Of a stretch of DNA of 64,000 nt, positions 48,112-57,633 are shown one piece after another. Under the pieces are notes generated by a model. The model was given only the letters and a program-made list of their open reading frames with translations. It did not search any database and was not told the DNA's origin. A program made the position numbers and the translations under genes. Source of the DNA: Nocardia exalbida NBRC 100660. GTDB lineage: Bacteria; Actinomycetota; Actinomycetes; Mycobacteriales; Mycobacteriaceae. Location of the stretch: assembly GCF_000308575.1 (NCBI RefSeq), contig NZ_BAFZ01000032.1, positions 1-64,000 of the forward strand, read 5' to 3'. The first letter of the stretch is position 1, and each line of letters starts with the position of its first letter.

Positions 48112-50018
48112 CTACGAGGGCCGCTCGATCTCCGAACGGTCGTCACGGATGCCGAGCCACGCGAAGTCCCGTGCCCTGGTGATCGCGACCAGCTTCTGAC
48201 GCTCGGCCAGCTGGGCTCGTTCGCGGCTCGCGCCCGTCCGGGGCCCAGCGCCACCGGACCAACTCGGATGGAAGACCGCCGCGAAGTCGAGCCCCTTGGC
48301 GCGGTGCACCGTGCCGACCTTGACCGCGGGGTGCGGCGTCCCGTCGTAGTCCTCCAAGGGCAGCGTCGCGATGCCGACGGCGTCGAGCGCCCCGGCGAGC
48401 CGGGCGGCCTCCTGCCGCGTCCGGGTGAGCACCGCGATGTCGGACAACGGTTTCCCGCATTCGCGGATGCCGTCGACCAGCGCCGGCTCCAGGTAGTGAT
48501 CCGGTCCGCGCCAGATCCGCACCACGCCGTCGGGCAGGGTGACGTCGGCGTCGCGCAGCAGCACGCCGGTCGCGTCGTCGAAATCGCCGAGCTCGTTCAC
48601 CGCATCGATCCCGGCGGCGTTCTCCCAGACACGACGGCGGTTGCGGTAGTTGACCCGCAGGACCTCGCCGCGGCCGCGCAGGTCGATGCCCGCGTCGGCC
48701 ATGCGCCAGCCCCCGGCGTACACCTGCTGCTGGCCGTCGCCGAGCAGCAGCAGCGGGCTCGATCCGTTGCCGCCCGCGATGGCGTGGGCCAGCCGCAGCC
48801 CGGCCAGCGTCATGTCCTGCGCTTCGTCGACGACGACCGCGTCGTAGGGTTCGGGCAGCGGTTCGTTGCGGATCTCGGCCAGGGCGATGGCGATGACGTC
48901 GCTGTATACGGGACGTAGAGCTCGTGCCACACCTCGGCGCGCCGGTCGTCGTCGAGACGAATGCCGTTGCGTCCATGGCGCTCCGCGCGCTGATAGACGT
49001 CGAGATCGTCGATTTCACGGCCCTTGATGACCCGGTCGATCTCCTCGCGCCAATAGCTTTCGTGCGGCTCGATGTCCTCGAAGACGGCTCTCGCCTGCTC
49101 CCAGACCCGGCCGAACACCCGGTCGGCTCCCCGCGGGTCGAGCTTCGGCACCGCGATCCGCTCCCCGAGGAAATCCATGGCCCAGGAATGCAGGCCGGCG
49201 AACTGGACGCGCCCCTCGGTCCCCGGCGCGAGTCGCCGGAAATAGGTCTCCTGGCAGTTCGCGAGCGTCTTGACGAACGTCGTGTACAGCTGACGGCCGG
49301 TGGACCGCTTCGCCTGCCTGGCCATGCGGTGCAGCGCCACCACCGTCTTGCCGGTGCCCGCCGGACCGGCGATCCGGGCGGGGCCGGTGTAGGTGCGCGA
49401 GACCAGCACCTCCTGTTCGGGATCCAGGAAGGTCATCCAGTGCTGGAACGGCTTCTCCAGGGCCGCGTCGCGCTGCGGCGACAACACTTCCGACCGATCG
49501 AGCAGGGCTGGATCCGGTGGGTCCGGCGACACGTCCTCGATCTCGAGCAGGTCGTACTCCCGGGCCGACTGGTGGGCGACGGTGTTCGCGATGGCCTGTA
49601 CCCGGGTGGGCCGCAACTGCCGGTGGCGTGCGCGGATCACTCGATCGAGCTCACCCGGCCCGGCGACGGCGAACCGGCCGTCCCCGCGCCGCCGGATCTC
49701 GCCGGGTACGAGCAGAACGATCTGCGCGTCATGGGCGACGATCTTCTCGCGCCCGAACTGCAATTTGCCGAACGTCGCTTCGACATGGCGGCGGATGCCG
49801 TCGAGTTCGGCGGGGACGTCCTCGGCGAAGCGAAACGCGAAAAGCCCTGTGCCGCAGATCAGCAGGGCGTGGGGATGGTCGGCGGGCACCGGATCCCGGT
49901 GGACGAGAAGGTACCGTCCCGGCTCGGCCAGCGCCTCGGCGAAGAACGTCCGCTGGCGCGATGTGTAGCCGGGGATGCGGGTCAGCGCATCCGTGACAAG
50001 CGAAAGCCAGGTGTTCAT
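48112..50018 (-). pseudogene. UvrD-like superfamily 1 helicase, single-base frameshift
   Basis: The frame from the ATG at 50018 (MNTWLSLVTDALTRIPGY) carries Walker A GPAGTGKTVVALHRMARQ and runs to about 48,912. From there the homology continues one base back: YDAVVVDEAQDMTLAGLRL (Walker B, DEAQD), VNYRNRRRVWENA and KVGTVHRAKGLDFAAVFHP (UvrD C-terminal helicase), to the stop at 48112. One missing base near 48,906-48,912 explains both halves; restored length is about 635 residues. It could be a true decay or a sequencing error. The N-terminal 130 residues are unlike UvrD and may be a NERD-type or family-specific domain. GGGGGA lies 4 nt before the ATG. Confidence 0.8.
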
Positions 50019-50175
50019 GGAGTCCCCCTTCCGGTGCACACCTACCCCGTCTTCGACGGTAAAGACACGGCGTCGAGGAGGGAATGGGTCGAGAGTTTTC
50101 GGGGGCAACCGTTATCGAAACGGACGGATCGGACGCCGGAATGTTGTCGCCCCGTCACCCGAATGTGTTGTGCGG

Positions 50176-51192
50176 CTAGGTGCTTGCCTGCGCGCCGGTG
50201 CGGCGCACGGCGCTGGGCGTTGTGCCCCACCATCTTCGGGCGCATCGGGTGAACGTCGCCTGCTCGGACAACCCGATCAGCGAGGCCACCTGACTCATCG
50301 GCATGTCCGTCGTGGTCAGATATCGTCGCGCCGCGTCCCGGCGGACCTCGTCCAGGATCGCGGCGAACGAGGTGTGCTCGGCGGCGAGACGTCGTTGCAG
50401 GGTGCGCGGGTGCACCGTGAGAAGCCGTGCCACCGCGCCGATCTCGGGTGCGGCGGTGCCGAGCAATTGCTGCACGGCGGCGCGTACCTGCGGGGCGACC
50501 GCCGCCGCCGCGTCGCCGGACTGCGCGGCCAGGAACGCCATGGCCAGCCGGTGCAGGTTCTCGTCACCGCCGGTGAGCGGCCTGCTCGCCAGGCTTCTCG
50601 GCACCCGCAGCGCCGCGAACGGCCGCTCGACCCGCACCGGCGCGCCGAAGAACTCCTCGTAACCGGCGACCGCCGCTTCCGGCCGATAGGGCAGCTCGAC
50701 CGAGCGCAGCCCGTAGCGGTCGTCCACCAAGCGCTGAATGGTGCGATGCACGAATGCCAGCCCGAGGTCGGTGCCCTGGACGGGTGTGGGAAGTCCGGGC
50801 CGCACGCCGTAGCGCAGCGCGATCACGCCGCGATCGCCATAGGGGTCGGGCTCCAGCGTCAAGCTGAGCGACCGCGCGTGCAGGAACAGGTATCGCGACG
50901 AACATTCGAGTACGTCGGCCAGCGACGCCGAATTGCGGATGGCCAGCGCCAGCGGGCCGAGCATGTCCAGGTCCTGCCGATGGGAGATCCGTAGGCCGAG
51001 GTCGGGACAGCGCAGCTGGTGCGCGGCCAGTTCCAGCACCGCCGCGACGGACTCGTCGGGCACGAGCAGGTCGTCGGTGTCCAGGGCGGCCACCGGCAGG
51101 CCGCATGCCGTGGCCAGTGCCTCGGCGTCACCACCCAGCTCGGCGACAGTGGCGCGAAATCCGCGCAACCCCGCGGAGCGAATTACCGACAT
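50176..51192 (-). CDS. AraC family transcriptional regulator
   Basis: A 338-residue regulator with an N-terminal arabinose-binding-like (GadR/OruR type) domain (about 15-200) and the paired AraC HTH at the C terminus (LLTVHPRTLQRRLAAEHTSF, then PMSQVASLIGLSEQATFTR, WWGTTPSAVRRTGA). It starts 71 bp from the divergent Baeyer-Villiger-type monooxygenase and is probably its activator or repressor; a ligand of the monooxygenase pathway is the expected inducer. ATG at 51192; the frame opens earlier without homology. Confidence 0.9.
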   Translation of the reverse strand: MSVIRSAGLRGFRATVAELGGDAEALATACGLPVAALDTDDLLVPDESVAAVLELAAHQLRCPDLGLRISHRQDLDMLGPLALAIRNSASLADVLECSSRYLFLHARSLSLTLEPDPYGDRGVIALRYGVRPGLPTPVQGTDLGLAFVHRTIQRLVDDRYGLRSVELPYRPEAAVAGYEEFFGAPVRVERPFAALRVPRSLASRPLTGGDENLHRLAMAFLAAQSGDAAAAVAPQVRAAVQQLLGTAAPEIGAVARLLTVHPRTLQRRLAAEHTSFAAILDEVRRDAARRYLTTTDMPMSQVASLIGLSEQATFTRCARRWWGTTPSAVRRTGAQAST

Positions 51193-51262
51193 GTCGTCGA
51201 GGATCAAATACTTGTCGCGCGAAGTCAAGAAAGTGGCCGCGCTCGGCTCGCACACTGGAGAC

Positions 51263-52768
51263 ATGACCGAAGCCGCCGCAGCACCGGACCACCTCGATGT
51301 CGTGATCGTCGGCGCCGGGCTATCCGGCATCGGCGCGGCCTACCGGCTGCAGACCGAATGCCGGGGCAAGACCTACGCCATCCTGGAGGCTCGCGACACC
51401 CTGGGCGGCACCTGGGACCTGTTCAAATACCCGGGCATCCGCTCGGACTCGGACATGTTCACTCTCGGCTACCCGTTCAAGCCGTGGCGTGACGCCAAGT
51501 CGATCGCCGACGGCCCGTCGATCCTGCGCTACATCACCGAGACCGCGACCGAGCACGGCATCGACCGGCACATCCGCTACGGCACCAAGGTGATCGCCGC
51601 CGACTGGGACAGCGGCGCCGCGCGCTGGACGCTGACCCTCGAGCAGCGCGACGAGTCGGGCGCCACCGAGACGCGCACGCTCACCTGCGGCTTCCTCTAC
51701 GCCTGCGCCGGGTACTACGACTACGACCGGCCCTACGCGCCGGAGTTCCCCGGCATCTCGTCGTTCGCGGGCGAAGTGGTGCACCCGCAGTTCTGGCCCG
51801 AGGACTACGACTATCGCGGCAAGCGCGTCGTGGTGATCGGCAGCGGCGCCACCGCGGTCACGCTGGTCCCGGCCATGGCGGAGCAAGCGCAACTGGTGAC
51901 GATGCTGCAACGGTCGCCGACCTGGATCAGCGCCGTTCCGGGCCGGGACAAAGTGGCCGACAAGATCCGCGAGCTGCTGCCGCCGCGGCCTGCGCACCGC
52001 CTGATCCGAACCAAGAACATCCTGTTCGGCATCGGCTTCTACCAGTACTGCCGGCGCCGTCCGGAAGCGGCGCGCAAGCTGCTCACCGGTCTCACCACCC
52101 GCATCCTGAAGGACGACCGGGCCGTCGCCGAGCACTTCACACCCAGCTACAACCCCTGGGACCAGCGGCTGTGCGCCGTCCCGGACGCGGACTTCTTCAA
52201 GGCGATGAAGAAGGGCAAGGCCGAGGTCGTCACCGACCACATCGACACGTTCGTGCCGGAGGGTATCCGGCTGAAGTCCGGCCGGGTGCTCGAGGCGGAC
52301 GTCGTGATCACCGCTACCGGGCTGCAACTGCTCGCCTTCGGCGGCATCACGCCCAGCGTCGACGGCGCGCGGGTCGAGTTGTCCGACCAGTTCGTCTGGC
52401 AGGGGACCATGCTCACCGGCGTCCCCAACTTCGCCGTGTGCATCGGATACACCAACGCCTCGTGGACGCTGCGCGCAGATCTCACCTCCCGGTTGATCTG
52501 CAAAGTGCTCAATCACATGGACCGCAAGGGCTACGCCGCCGTGGTGCCCGAGCCGCGGGGCGAACTCGGCGAACACCCGCTGCTGGATCTGGCCTCCGGC
52601 TACATCCAGCGCTCCATCGGCGACTTCCCCCGCCAAGGTGACCGTCATCCGTGGAAGGTGCGGCAGAACTACCTGCTCGACTCGGCGACCACCCTGCGCA
52701 CGGACTTGGACAAGACGCTCACCGGCACGCCGAAATCGGCGGTCCGGCCGCCGGTGCCCGTTTCCTAG
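51263..52768 (+). CDS. EthA-like flavin-containing (Baeyer-Villiger type) monooxygenase
   Basis: A 501-residue FAD/NADPH enzyme. FAD motif VIVGAGLSGIGAAYRLQ at 14-30; BVMO fingerprint FAGEVVHPQFWP (FxGxxxHxxxW) near residue 170; second Rossmann glycine loop VVVIGSGATAVTLV near 190. This is the pattern and length of EthA, which activates ethionamide in M. tuberculosis. The regulator next to it is AraC-type rather than EthR (TetR). Role: oxygenation of ketones or sulfides; natural substrate unknown. GGAG lies 5-6 nt before the ATG. Confidence 0.9.
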   Translation: MTEAAAAPDHLDVVIVGAGLSGIGAAYRLQTECRGKTYAILEARDTLGGTWDLFKYPGIRSDSDMFTLGYPFKPWRDAKSIADGPSILRYITETATEHGIDRHIRYGTKVIAADWDSGAARWTLTLEQRDESGATETRTLTCGFLYACAGYYDYDRPYAPEFPGISSFAGEVVHPQFWPEDYDYRGKRVVVIGSGATAVTLVPAMAEQAQLVTMLQRSPTWISAVPGRDKVADKIRELLPPRPAHRLIRTKNILFGIGFYQYCRRRPEAARKLLTGLTTRILKDDRAVAEHFTPSYNPWDQRLCAVPDADFFKAMKKGKAEVVTDHIDTFVPEGIRLKSGRVLEADVVITATGLQLLAFGGITPSVDGARVELSDQFVWQGTMLTGVPNFAVCIGYTNASWTLRADLTSRLICKVLNHMDRKGYAAVVPEPRGELGEHPLLDLASGYIQRSIGDFPRQGDRHPWKVRQNYLLDSATTLRTDLDKTLTGTPKSAVRPPVPVS

Positions 52769-52780
52769 CTCGGCGGAGGC

Positions 52781-52840
52781 GAGACCTATTCCGCGCCGAG
52801 GCGACCTATTCCGCGCGGAGGTGACCTATTCCGCGCGGAG
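52781..52840. repeat. Three tandem 20-bp repeats at the 3' end of the DUF1460 gene
   Basis: GACCTATTCCGCGC plus six bases is repeated at 52,781, 52,801 and 52,821 (20 bp each, few mismatches). The third copy contains the stop codon and last codons of the DUF1460 gene on the other strand; the other two lie past it toward the monooxygenase gene. This points to tandem duplication of a gene end by slippage. Confidence 0.75.
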
Positions 52841-53635
52841 GACGACGATGCCCGGGGTGGACCGCACGTACTCGGTGAAGGGCGAGTCCACCACTTTGTC
52901 GTTGCCCGCGAGCGAGGACGCGTTGCGGAAGACCGGCCCCGCGTCGGTCATGACGAAGATGCCGACGTGGGTGACGTCCAGGCCCGGCTGGTCGGTGTAG
53001 GCGCCGATGTAGTCGCCGGTGCGCAGCCCGTTCACGACGCCCTGGTCGATGGCCGCGCTGGGAATATAGGTGATCGCGCGATCGACCACGGGCAGCCCGG
53101 GAAGGTAGTTGCCGCCGTCGGCTTTCGCGTTGAGGTGCTTGGTGACGGTCACCGCCGCGGGGCTCACCGCCGCCGTGACGTCGGTGGCCGCGACTCCGCT
53201 GGTGTGCGCCCAGTCGGTGAAGAAGTGTTTGCGCTGCCGGAAATCGACTCGGCCATCGGCGTAACGCGTCTCGATCAGGTTCCTGGTGAACTGGTCGCGG
53301 TCGGCGGATCTGCTGAGCGCCTCGACGTAATCGAGGTAGGTGAAGCAGTCCACCCTGCGGAAGTCGATGACCAGCTGTTCGGGCTGGGTCGCCGACCCGA
53401 CCAGCATGTTCGCGCCGTAGGGCGTGCCGAGGAACGGACGCGACAGCAGTTCGATCAACTCCGCCTTGCTCGCCGAAGCGGGTGCCTGAGCGCGCGACGA
53501 CAGCACTTCGTCGAGCTTGCGCGCGGTGAAATCGTCGAGCCGCGCGGCGTCCGGGGCGGCGAGCGCGGGTGGTGTCGACACCGCGGCGCAGACGAGGGCC
53601 GCGAGAACGAGCAGTACACGAGCGATGGTGCGCAA
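52826..53635 (-). CDS. DUF1460 family secreted protein (NlpC/P60-like amidase fold)
   Basis: A 269-residue exported protein. The signal sequence VLLVLAALVCAAVSTPPALA ends near residue 25. The domain matches DUF1460, related to NlpC/P60 peptidoglycan hydrolases and N-acetylmuramoyl-L-alanine amidases: VDCFTYLDYVEALSR carries the active-site cysteine, and DVTHVGIFVMTDAGPVFRN the histidine. A role in cell-wall turnover is inferred. The start is uncertain. A TTG at 53635 has GGAGG 4 nt upstream; a GTG further in is possible. The frame continues upstream for 347 codons without homology. Confidence 0.85.
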   Translation of the reverse strand: MRTIARVLLVLAALVCAAVSTPPALAAPDAARLDDFTARKLDEVLSSRAQAPASASKAELIELLSRPFLGTPYGANMLVGSATQPEQLVIDFRRVDCFTYLDYVEALSRSADRDQFTRNLIETRYADGRVDFRQRKHFFTDWAHTSGVAATDVTAAVSPAAVTVTKHLNAKADGGNYLPGLPVVDRAITYIPSAAIDQGVVNGLRTGDYIGAYTDQPGLDVTHVGIFVMTDAGPVFRNASSLAGNDKVVDSPFTEYVRSTPGIVVLRAE

Positions 53636-53812
53636 GACGCCTCCAGCAGCGGTGATCAGCCGATCGGGACACAACAGCGACCCCCACCGTAGCCCGGCGG
53701 CGGGCGCGCAGGGAGCGTCATCGCCTAGCGCCGTCCAAACACCCTTCCTGATGGACTGAACGCCGGGCCGCGTCGCAGCGACCCGAACGTCCAACCGAAA
53801 GGGATATCCGAC

Positions 53813-54190
53813 ATGACGAGAATCGTTCGAGCCACCCTCGCTCTCGGCGGTCTGCTCGCCGCGGGTGCGCTGCTGGTTCCGGCGACCGCCTCCGCGCAGC
53901 CGCGGCCCGGCGGACTGCTCGAAACGACATGCAGCTTCGCCCAGCTCGACGCCGCCGTCCATGCCCAGTTCCCCGATCTCGCCGCCCGGCTCGACGCGCA
54001 TCCCGACCGCAAGGCGAAGTTGCAGGAGTTCCTGAGTCTCCCGGTCGAGCAGCGCAAGCAGCGTGCCCAGGAGTTTCTGGACCAGCACCCGGAGGCCAAG
54101 GGCAGGCTCGAGGAGCGCCGCGACTCGCCGCAGGCGCAGGAGCACCGCGACAAGATGCGCGTCCTCGCCGAGACCTGCCACAACTACTGA
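53813..54190 (+). CDS. Haemophore-related secreted protein
   Basis: A 125-residue exported protein of the mycobacterial heme-binding (MHB, Rv0203-like) family. A classical signal peptide (MTRIVRATLALGGLLAAGA, cleaved after ASA at about residue 28) is followed by an all-helical domain with two cysteines (ETTCSFAQLDAAVHAQFPDL and VLAETCHNY) that should form a disulfide. Heme capture is inferred; the tyrosine and histidine ligands of Rv0203 are not fully conserved. No IdeR box is seen in the 100 bp upstream. The gene is flanked by divergent and convergent neighbours. Confidence 0.85.
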   Translation: MTRIVRATLALGGLLAAGALLVPATASAQPRPGGLLETTCSFAQLDAAVHAQFPDLAARLDAHPDRKAKLQEFLSLPVEQRKQRAQEFLDQHPEAKGRLEERRDSPQAQEHRDKMRVLAETCHNY

Positions 54191-54196
54191 GCCCGG

Positions 54197-54222
54197 ACGG
54201 GCGAGGTGTCGGACTCGCCCGT
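54197..54222. terminator. Hairpin between convergent haemophore-related and sensor kinase genes
   Basis: ACGGGCGAG (54197-54205) and CTCGCCCGT (54214-54222) pair perfectly around an 8-nt loop. It lies 7 bp after the haemophore-related stop and 40 bp past the kinase stop. Confidence 0.6.
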
Positions 54223-54261
54223 ACCCCTCGGGTAGCCGCGCCGGGGTCGCGTCGCGGTGCG

Positions 54262-55425
54262 TCATCCCTGGGCGCGCGGGAATTCGACGGTGACCGCGAG
54301 ACCGCCGTCTGGACGCGCCGCCGCACGGACCGTGCCCCCGTGGGCCTGCGCGACGGAGCGCACGATCGACAGGCCGAGCCCGGCGCCGCGTGCACCGGAA
54401 TCGGCCAAGCGTTCGGTGGTGGAGAGTCGGCGGAACGGTTCGAAGAGGCTCTCGACCTCGAAAGCGGGGACCGGCGCACCGCTGTTCTCCACGGTGAGCA
54501 CGGCGCGGTCGCCGATCGCTCGGGACCGGATCGCCACCCAGCCGTGCTCGGGAAGGTTGTAGCGCAGTGCGTTGTCCAGCAGATTGAGCACGAGGCGTTC
54601 CAGCAGCAGCGGATCTCCGAGCACGGTCGCGGATTCGAGATCGGCGGAGATCTCGGCCCCCGGCCGCGCGGCGCATGTTGCGACCGCGTCGGCGGCGATG
54701 TCGGCGACGTCGATGCGACGGTGTTCGGTCAGCCGCTGTTCGCTGGTCGCCAGCACCAGAAGGCCGTCGATGAGCCGTTCGTGCCTGCGGTTGACCTCCA
54801 GCAGCGTCGCCCCGAGCCGGCGGGTGGACTCGGGAACGCCGGGGTCTTCCAGCGCCACCTCGATCAGCGTCCGGTTGATGGTCAGCGGTGTGCGCAGCTC
54901 GTGGGAGGCGTTCGCCACGAACCGGCGCTGTCCGTCGAAGGCCCGGTCCAGGCGCTCGAGCATCGCGTCGAACGTGTCGGCCAGATCCTTGATCTCGTCC
55001 CGCGGACCGTCGAGGGCGATGCGCTCGTGCAGGCTGGTGTCGGCGACGCGCCGCGCGGTCGCGGTGATCCGCTGCAAGGGATGCAGGGCGCGTCCGGCCA
55101 GCAACCAGCCGAATCCGCCCGCGGCGATCCCCACCGCGCCGAGCGATACCAGCGACCAGACCAGCATGGCGCGCAAGGTGTCCCGCCGATTCCGCTGGGC
55201 CTGCTCGGTCAGCGCTTCGAACAACTCCGTGGAGACCGGCGCCCGGTTCCGCTCGGCGCGCTCGAGCAGATACTCCCGTACCACTTGCTGCGCGCCGCCG
55301 CCGGGCCGTCGCTCCAGCGACTGGTTCAGGTAGAAGTACATCAACGCGATGAGTACCGCACCGGCCAGGAAGAACGCCGTCGCGTACAGCAGGGTGAGCC
55401 GCAGCCGGATCGTGCGCCCGCTCAT
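54262..55425 (-). CDS. HAMP-domain sensor histidine kinase
   Basis: A 387-residue membrane kinase with two helices (about 8-30 and 86-110) around a short 55-residue extracytoplasmic loop, then HAMP, HisKA with the phosphorylated His in VANASHELRTPLTINRTLI, and the ATPase domain (N box LLDNALRYNLPE, G1 GLGLSIVRSVA). The signal it senses cannot be told from the small loop. Its ATG overlaps the regulator stop by 4 bp, so the two are translationally coupled. Confidence 0.93.
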   Translation of the reverse strand: MSGRTIRLRLTLLYATAFFLAGAVLIALMYFYLNQSLERRPGGGAQQVVREYLLERAERNRAPVSTELFEALTEQAQRNRRDTLRAMLVWSLVSLGAVGIAAGGFGWLLAGRALHPLQRITATARRVADTSLHERIALDGPRDEIKDLADTFDAMLERLDRAFDGQRRFVANASHELRTPLTINRTLIEVALEDPGVPESTRRLGATLLEVNRRHERLIDGLLVLATSEQRLTEHRRIDVADIAADAVATCAARPGAEISADLESATVLGDPLLLERLVLNLLDNALRYNLPEHGWVAIRSRAIGDRAVLTVENSGAPVPAFEVESLFEPFRRLSTTERLADSGARGAGLGLSIVRSVAQAHGGTVRAAARPDGGLAVTVEFPRAQG

Positions 55426-56078
55426 CGGATCCGGTACCCCACGCCGGGCTCGGTCTCGATCACCCGCGGCTCGCCCAGCTTCCGCCGCACGTTCATGATC
55501 GTGTACCGCACGACGCCGGTGAACGGGTCGATGTGCTCGTCCCAGGCCTTCTCCAGCAGTTGCTCGGCCGAGACCACGCCGCCGTCCGCGCGCAGCAGCT
55601 CGGCCAGCACCGCGAACTCCTTGCGCGACAGCGTCACCGGTTCGCCGTTCCTGGTGACGGAGAACCGGTGCGGGTCGAGCCGGATGCCGGAGCGTTCCAG
55701 CACCGGGGGAGCGGCGCTGCGCGCCCGGCGCCCGAGCGCCTGAATACGGGCGACCAGCTCGGCGAACGCGAACGGTTTCGTCAGGTAGTCATCGGCGCCC
55801 AGCCCCAGACCCGCTACCCGTTCGGCCACGGCGCTCGCCGCTGTGAGCATCAGGATCCGGGCCGAGCCGCCGGACGCGGTGAGCGTGCCGCACACCGCGT
55901 CACCGGAGACGCCGGGTAGATCCCGATCGAGTACCACCACGTCGTAGTCGTTGACGCCGGTACGCTCCAGCGCCGCCGCGCCGTCGTACACCACGTCGAC
56001 CGCCATGGCATGTCGGCGCAGCCCGTCGGCGATCGCGTCGGCCAGCAATGTCTCGTCCTCTACAACAAGCACCCGCAC
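55422..56078 (-). CDS. OmpR/PhoB-family response regulator
   Basis: A 218-residue regulator. Receiver domain (1-115) with acidic pocket VVEDET and the phosphorylated Asp51 in VVVLDRDLPGVSGD; DNA-binding winged helix (about 128-215) with VTLSRKEFAVLAELLRA and VVRYTIMNVRRKLGE. Paired with the HAMP kinase by an ATGA overlap. The genes it controls are not evident; the haemophore-related and DUF1460 genes lie just beyond the kinase. Confidence 0.93.
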   Translation of the reverse strand: MRVLVVEDETLLADAIADGLRRHAMAVDVVYDGAAALERTGVNDYDVVVLDRDLPGVSGDAVCGTLTASGGSARILMLTAASAVAERVAGLGLGADDYLTKPFAFAELVARIQALGRRARSAAPPVLERSGIRLDPHRFSVTRNGEPVTLSRKEFAVLAELLRADGGVVSAEQLLEKAWDEHIDPFTGVVRYTIMNVRRKLGEPRVIETEPGVGYRIR

Positions 56079-56191
56079 CCCGTCATCGTGCCCCCTGCCG
56101 CTGTTGGTCGGCCGTTAGTTCGGCCCGGGGCCGCCGTCCTGGGTAGGCTCGCGACGACCCGGCGCACCCGACTCCGCAGGAGAGACAAGTC

Positions 56192-56602
56192 ATGGCAGGC
56201 GACTGGAACACCCAGATCATCGAAGAATTCCGCGCCAACCAGGGCAAGGTGGGCGGCCCCTTCGAGGGCCGCGAGCTGCTGCTGCTCACCAGCATCGGCG
56301 CCAAATCCGGTCTTCCGCGCACCAATCCGCTCGCGTTCGTCCGCGACGGCGACGACATCGTGGTCATCGCCTCCAAAGCGGGCGCTCCGACCAATCCGGA
56401 CTGGTTTCACAACGTGCGCGTCAATCCGACGGTCACCCTCGAGATCGGCATCGAAACCCTCGAGGCGACGGCGACTCCGATCACCGAAGGGCCGGAGCGC
56501 GATCGCCTCTACGCCGCGATGGTCGAGGTGATGCCCGGTTTCGCCGAGTACCAGGAGAAGACCGACCGGGTGATTCCGGTCGTCAAGCTGACGCCGCGCT
56601 GA
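56192..56602 (+). CDS. F420-dependent nitroreductase family protein (Ddn-like)
   Basis: A 136-residue split-barrel protein. Family signatures are LLLLTSIGAKSGLPRTNPLAFV (cofactor-binding face) and the stretch PTNPDWFHNVRVNPTVTLE. This is the Ddn/Rv3547 branch, which reduces menaquinone or activates nitroimidazoles with F420H2. GCAGGAGA lies just upstream. It is divergent from the response regulator. It is one of two split-barrel F420-type genes in the window. Confidence 0.92.
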   Translation: MAGDWNTQIIEEFRANQGKVGGPFEGRELLLLTSIGAKSGLPRTNPLAFVRDGDDIVVIASKAGAPTNPDWFHNVRVNPTVTLEIGIETLEATATPITEGPERDRLYAAMVEVMPGFAEYQEKTDRVIPVVKLTPR

Positions 56603-56640
56603 GCGGAGCCGGTGCGCGGTTCGATCGATCGCGGCGGGCG

Positions 56641-57633
56641 TCAGCCTGCCGTGATCCCGGTGATCAGCGTTTGATCGGTTCCGGTACGCGTGGTGATGAA
56701 CTGGGTGAAGGTGTTCGGTTCTTCTTCCGGGAACTGCTGTGTCAACCGGACTTGCCACCGCGCTTGGCCGTCGGGGCCGTCCCCGGCCCGGGAGATCTCG
56801 ACACAGTAGCGGGTGCCCGCGGGCACCTGGTTGATGCCGCGCTGGATCTGATCGGCGGGCGAGACCGCCGCGTCGGGGGCCACCACCGCGCGGGCCCGGT
56901 ACCCGGACCGTTCGGCGTAATAGGCGTACTCGAAGGCGAAGATCGCGTCGGGGCCGTTGCCGGTGCCACCCGGATCGGTGCCGGAAACGACGTCGGCGGT
57001 GCGCTTCTGCTCACATCCCAGCGTGGCGATCGCCCACGGGGGCTTGACGCGTGAGGTGGATGCCGAGGTGGTCGGCGCGGGCCCGGCCGTGCCCGGTGGC
57101 GACGTCGCCGCCACTTTGCGCGAATTCGCGTCGGACCCGTAGATCATGGCCAGGCCGATGGAAACTGTGGCGACCACGATGCCGAGCACGATCAAGACCG
57201 TCAGTGAGCGGTTGCCGCGCTGTTGATCGGTGCGCCGCGGATGGCGCACCGGGGTGCCGGGATGGATGCCGGAGCGATTGACGATCCCGGGCGTCGTGAC
57301 AGGGCCGTCCGCGGACTCGACCGGCTCCGGCTCCACGGGCGCGGGGCGCTGCTGCGCGGCCACCGGTTGCGGCACTCGCGCGGCCGGTGGCGCGGGTTCG
57401 AGCCATTGCTCCCACTCGCCGAGGCGCGGGCGGACACTCTGCCGTTCCGGCGGGCGCGGCGGTTCCGCGGCCTCGTACTCCGGCTCCCGTCGACGAATCT
57501 GCTTGCGGCGTCCGGGTGAACGCCGTCGCTTCGATGGCTTGCTCGCGGGAATGCGCAGCATCGGCAGACCCGTGTCGAACGGATTGGCCTGGCCCGCGTC
57601 CTGACTGGGATGTTCCCGGTCAGGGGGTGTCAT
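56641..57633 (-). CDS. Proline-rich single-pass membrane protein
   Basis: A 330-residue protein. Residues 1-140 are cytoplasmic, Pro/Arg-rich and low complexity; one helix (NRSLTVLIVLGIVVATVSIG) spans about 142-160; the remaining 170 residues are extracytoplasmic with a folded region containing two cysteines (LGCEQKR and TRYCVEISR) and EYAYYAERSGYRARAVV. Such proteins accompany ESX-associated clusters in Nocardia and Mycobacterium. Function unknown. It overlaps the upstream gene by 14 bp. Confidence 0.75.
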   Translation of the reverse strand: MTPPDREHPSQDAGQANPFDTGLPMLRIPASKPSKRRRSPGRRKQIRRREPEYEAAEPPRPPERQSVRPRLGEWEQWLEPAPPAARVPQPVAAQQRPAPVEPEPVESADGPVTTPGIVNRSGIHPGTPVRHPRRTDQQRGNRSLTVLIVLGIVVATVSIGLAMIYGSDANSRKVAATSPPGTAGPAPTTSASTSRVKPPWAIATLGCEQKRTADVVSGTDPGGTGNGPDAIFAFEYAYYAERSGYRARAVVAPDAAVSPADQIQRGINQVPAGTRYCVEISRAGDGPDGQARWQVRLTQQFPEEEPNTFTQFITTRTGTDQTLITGITAG

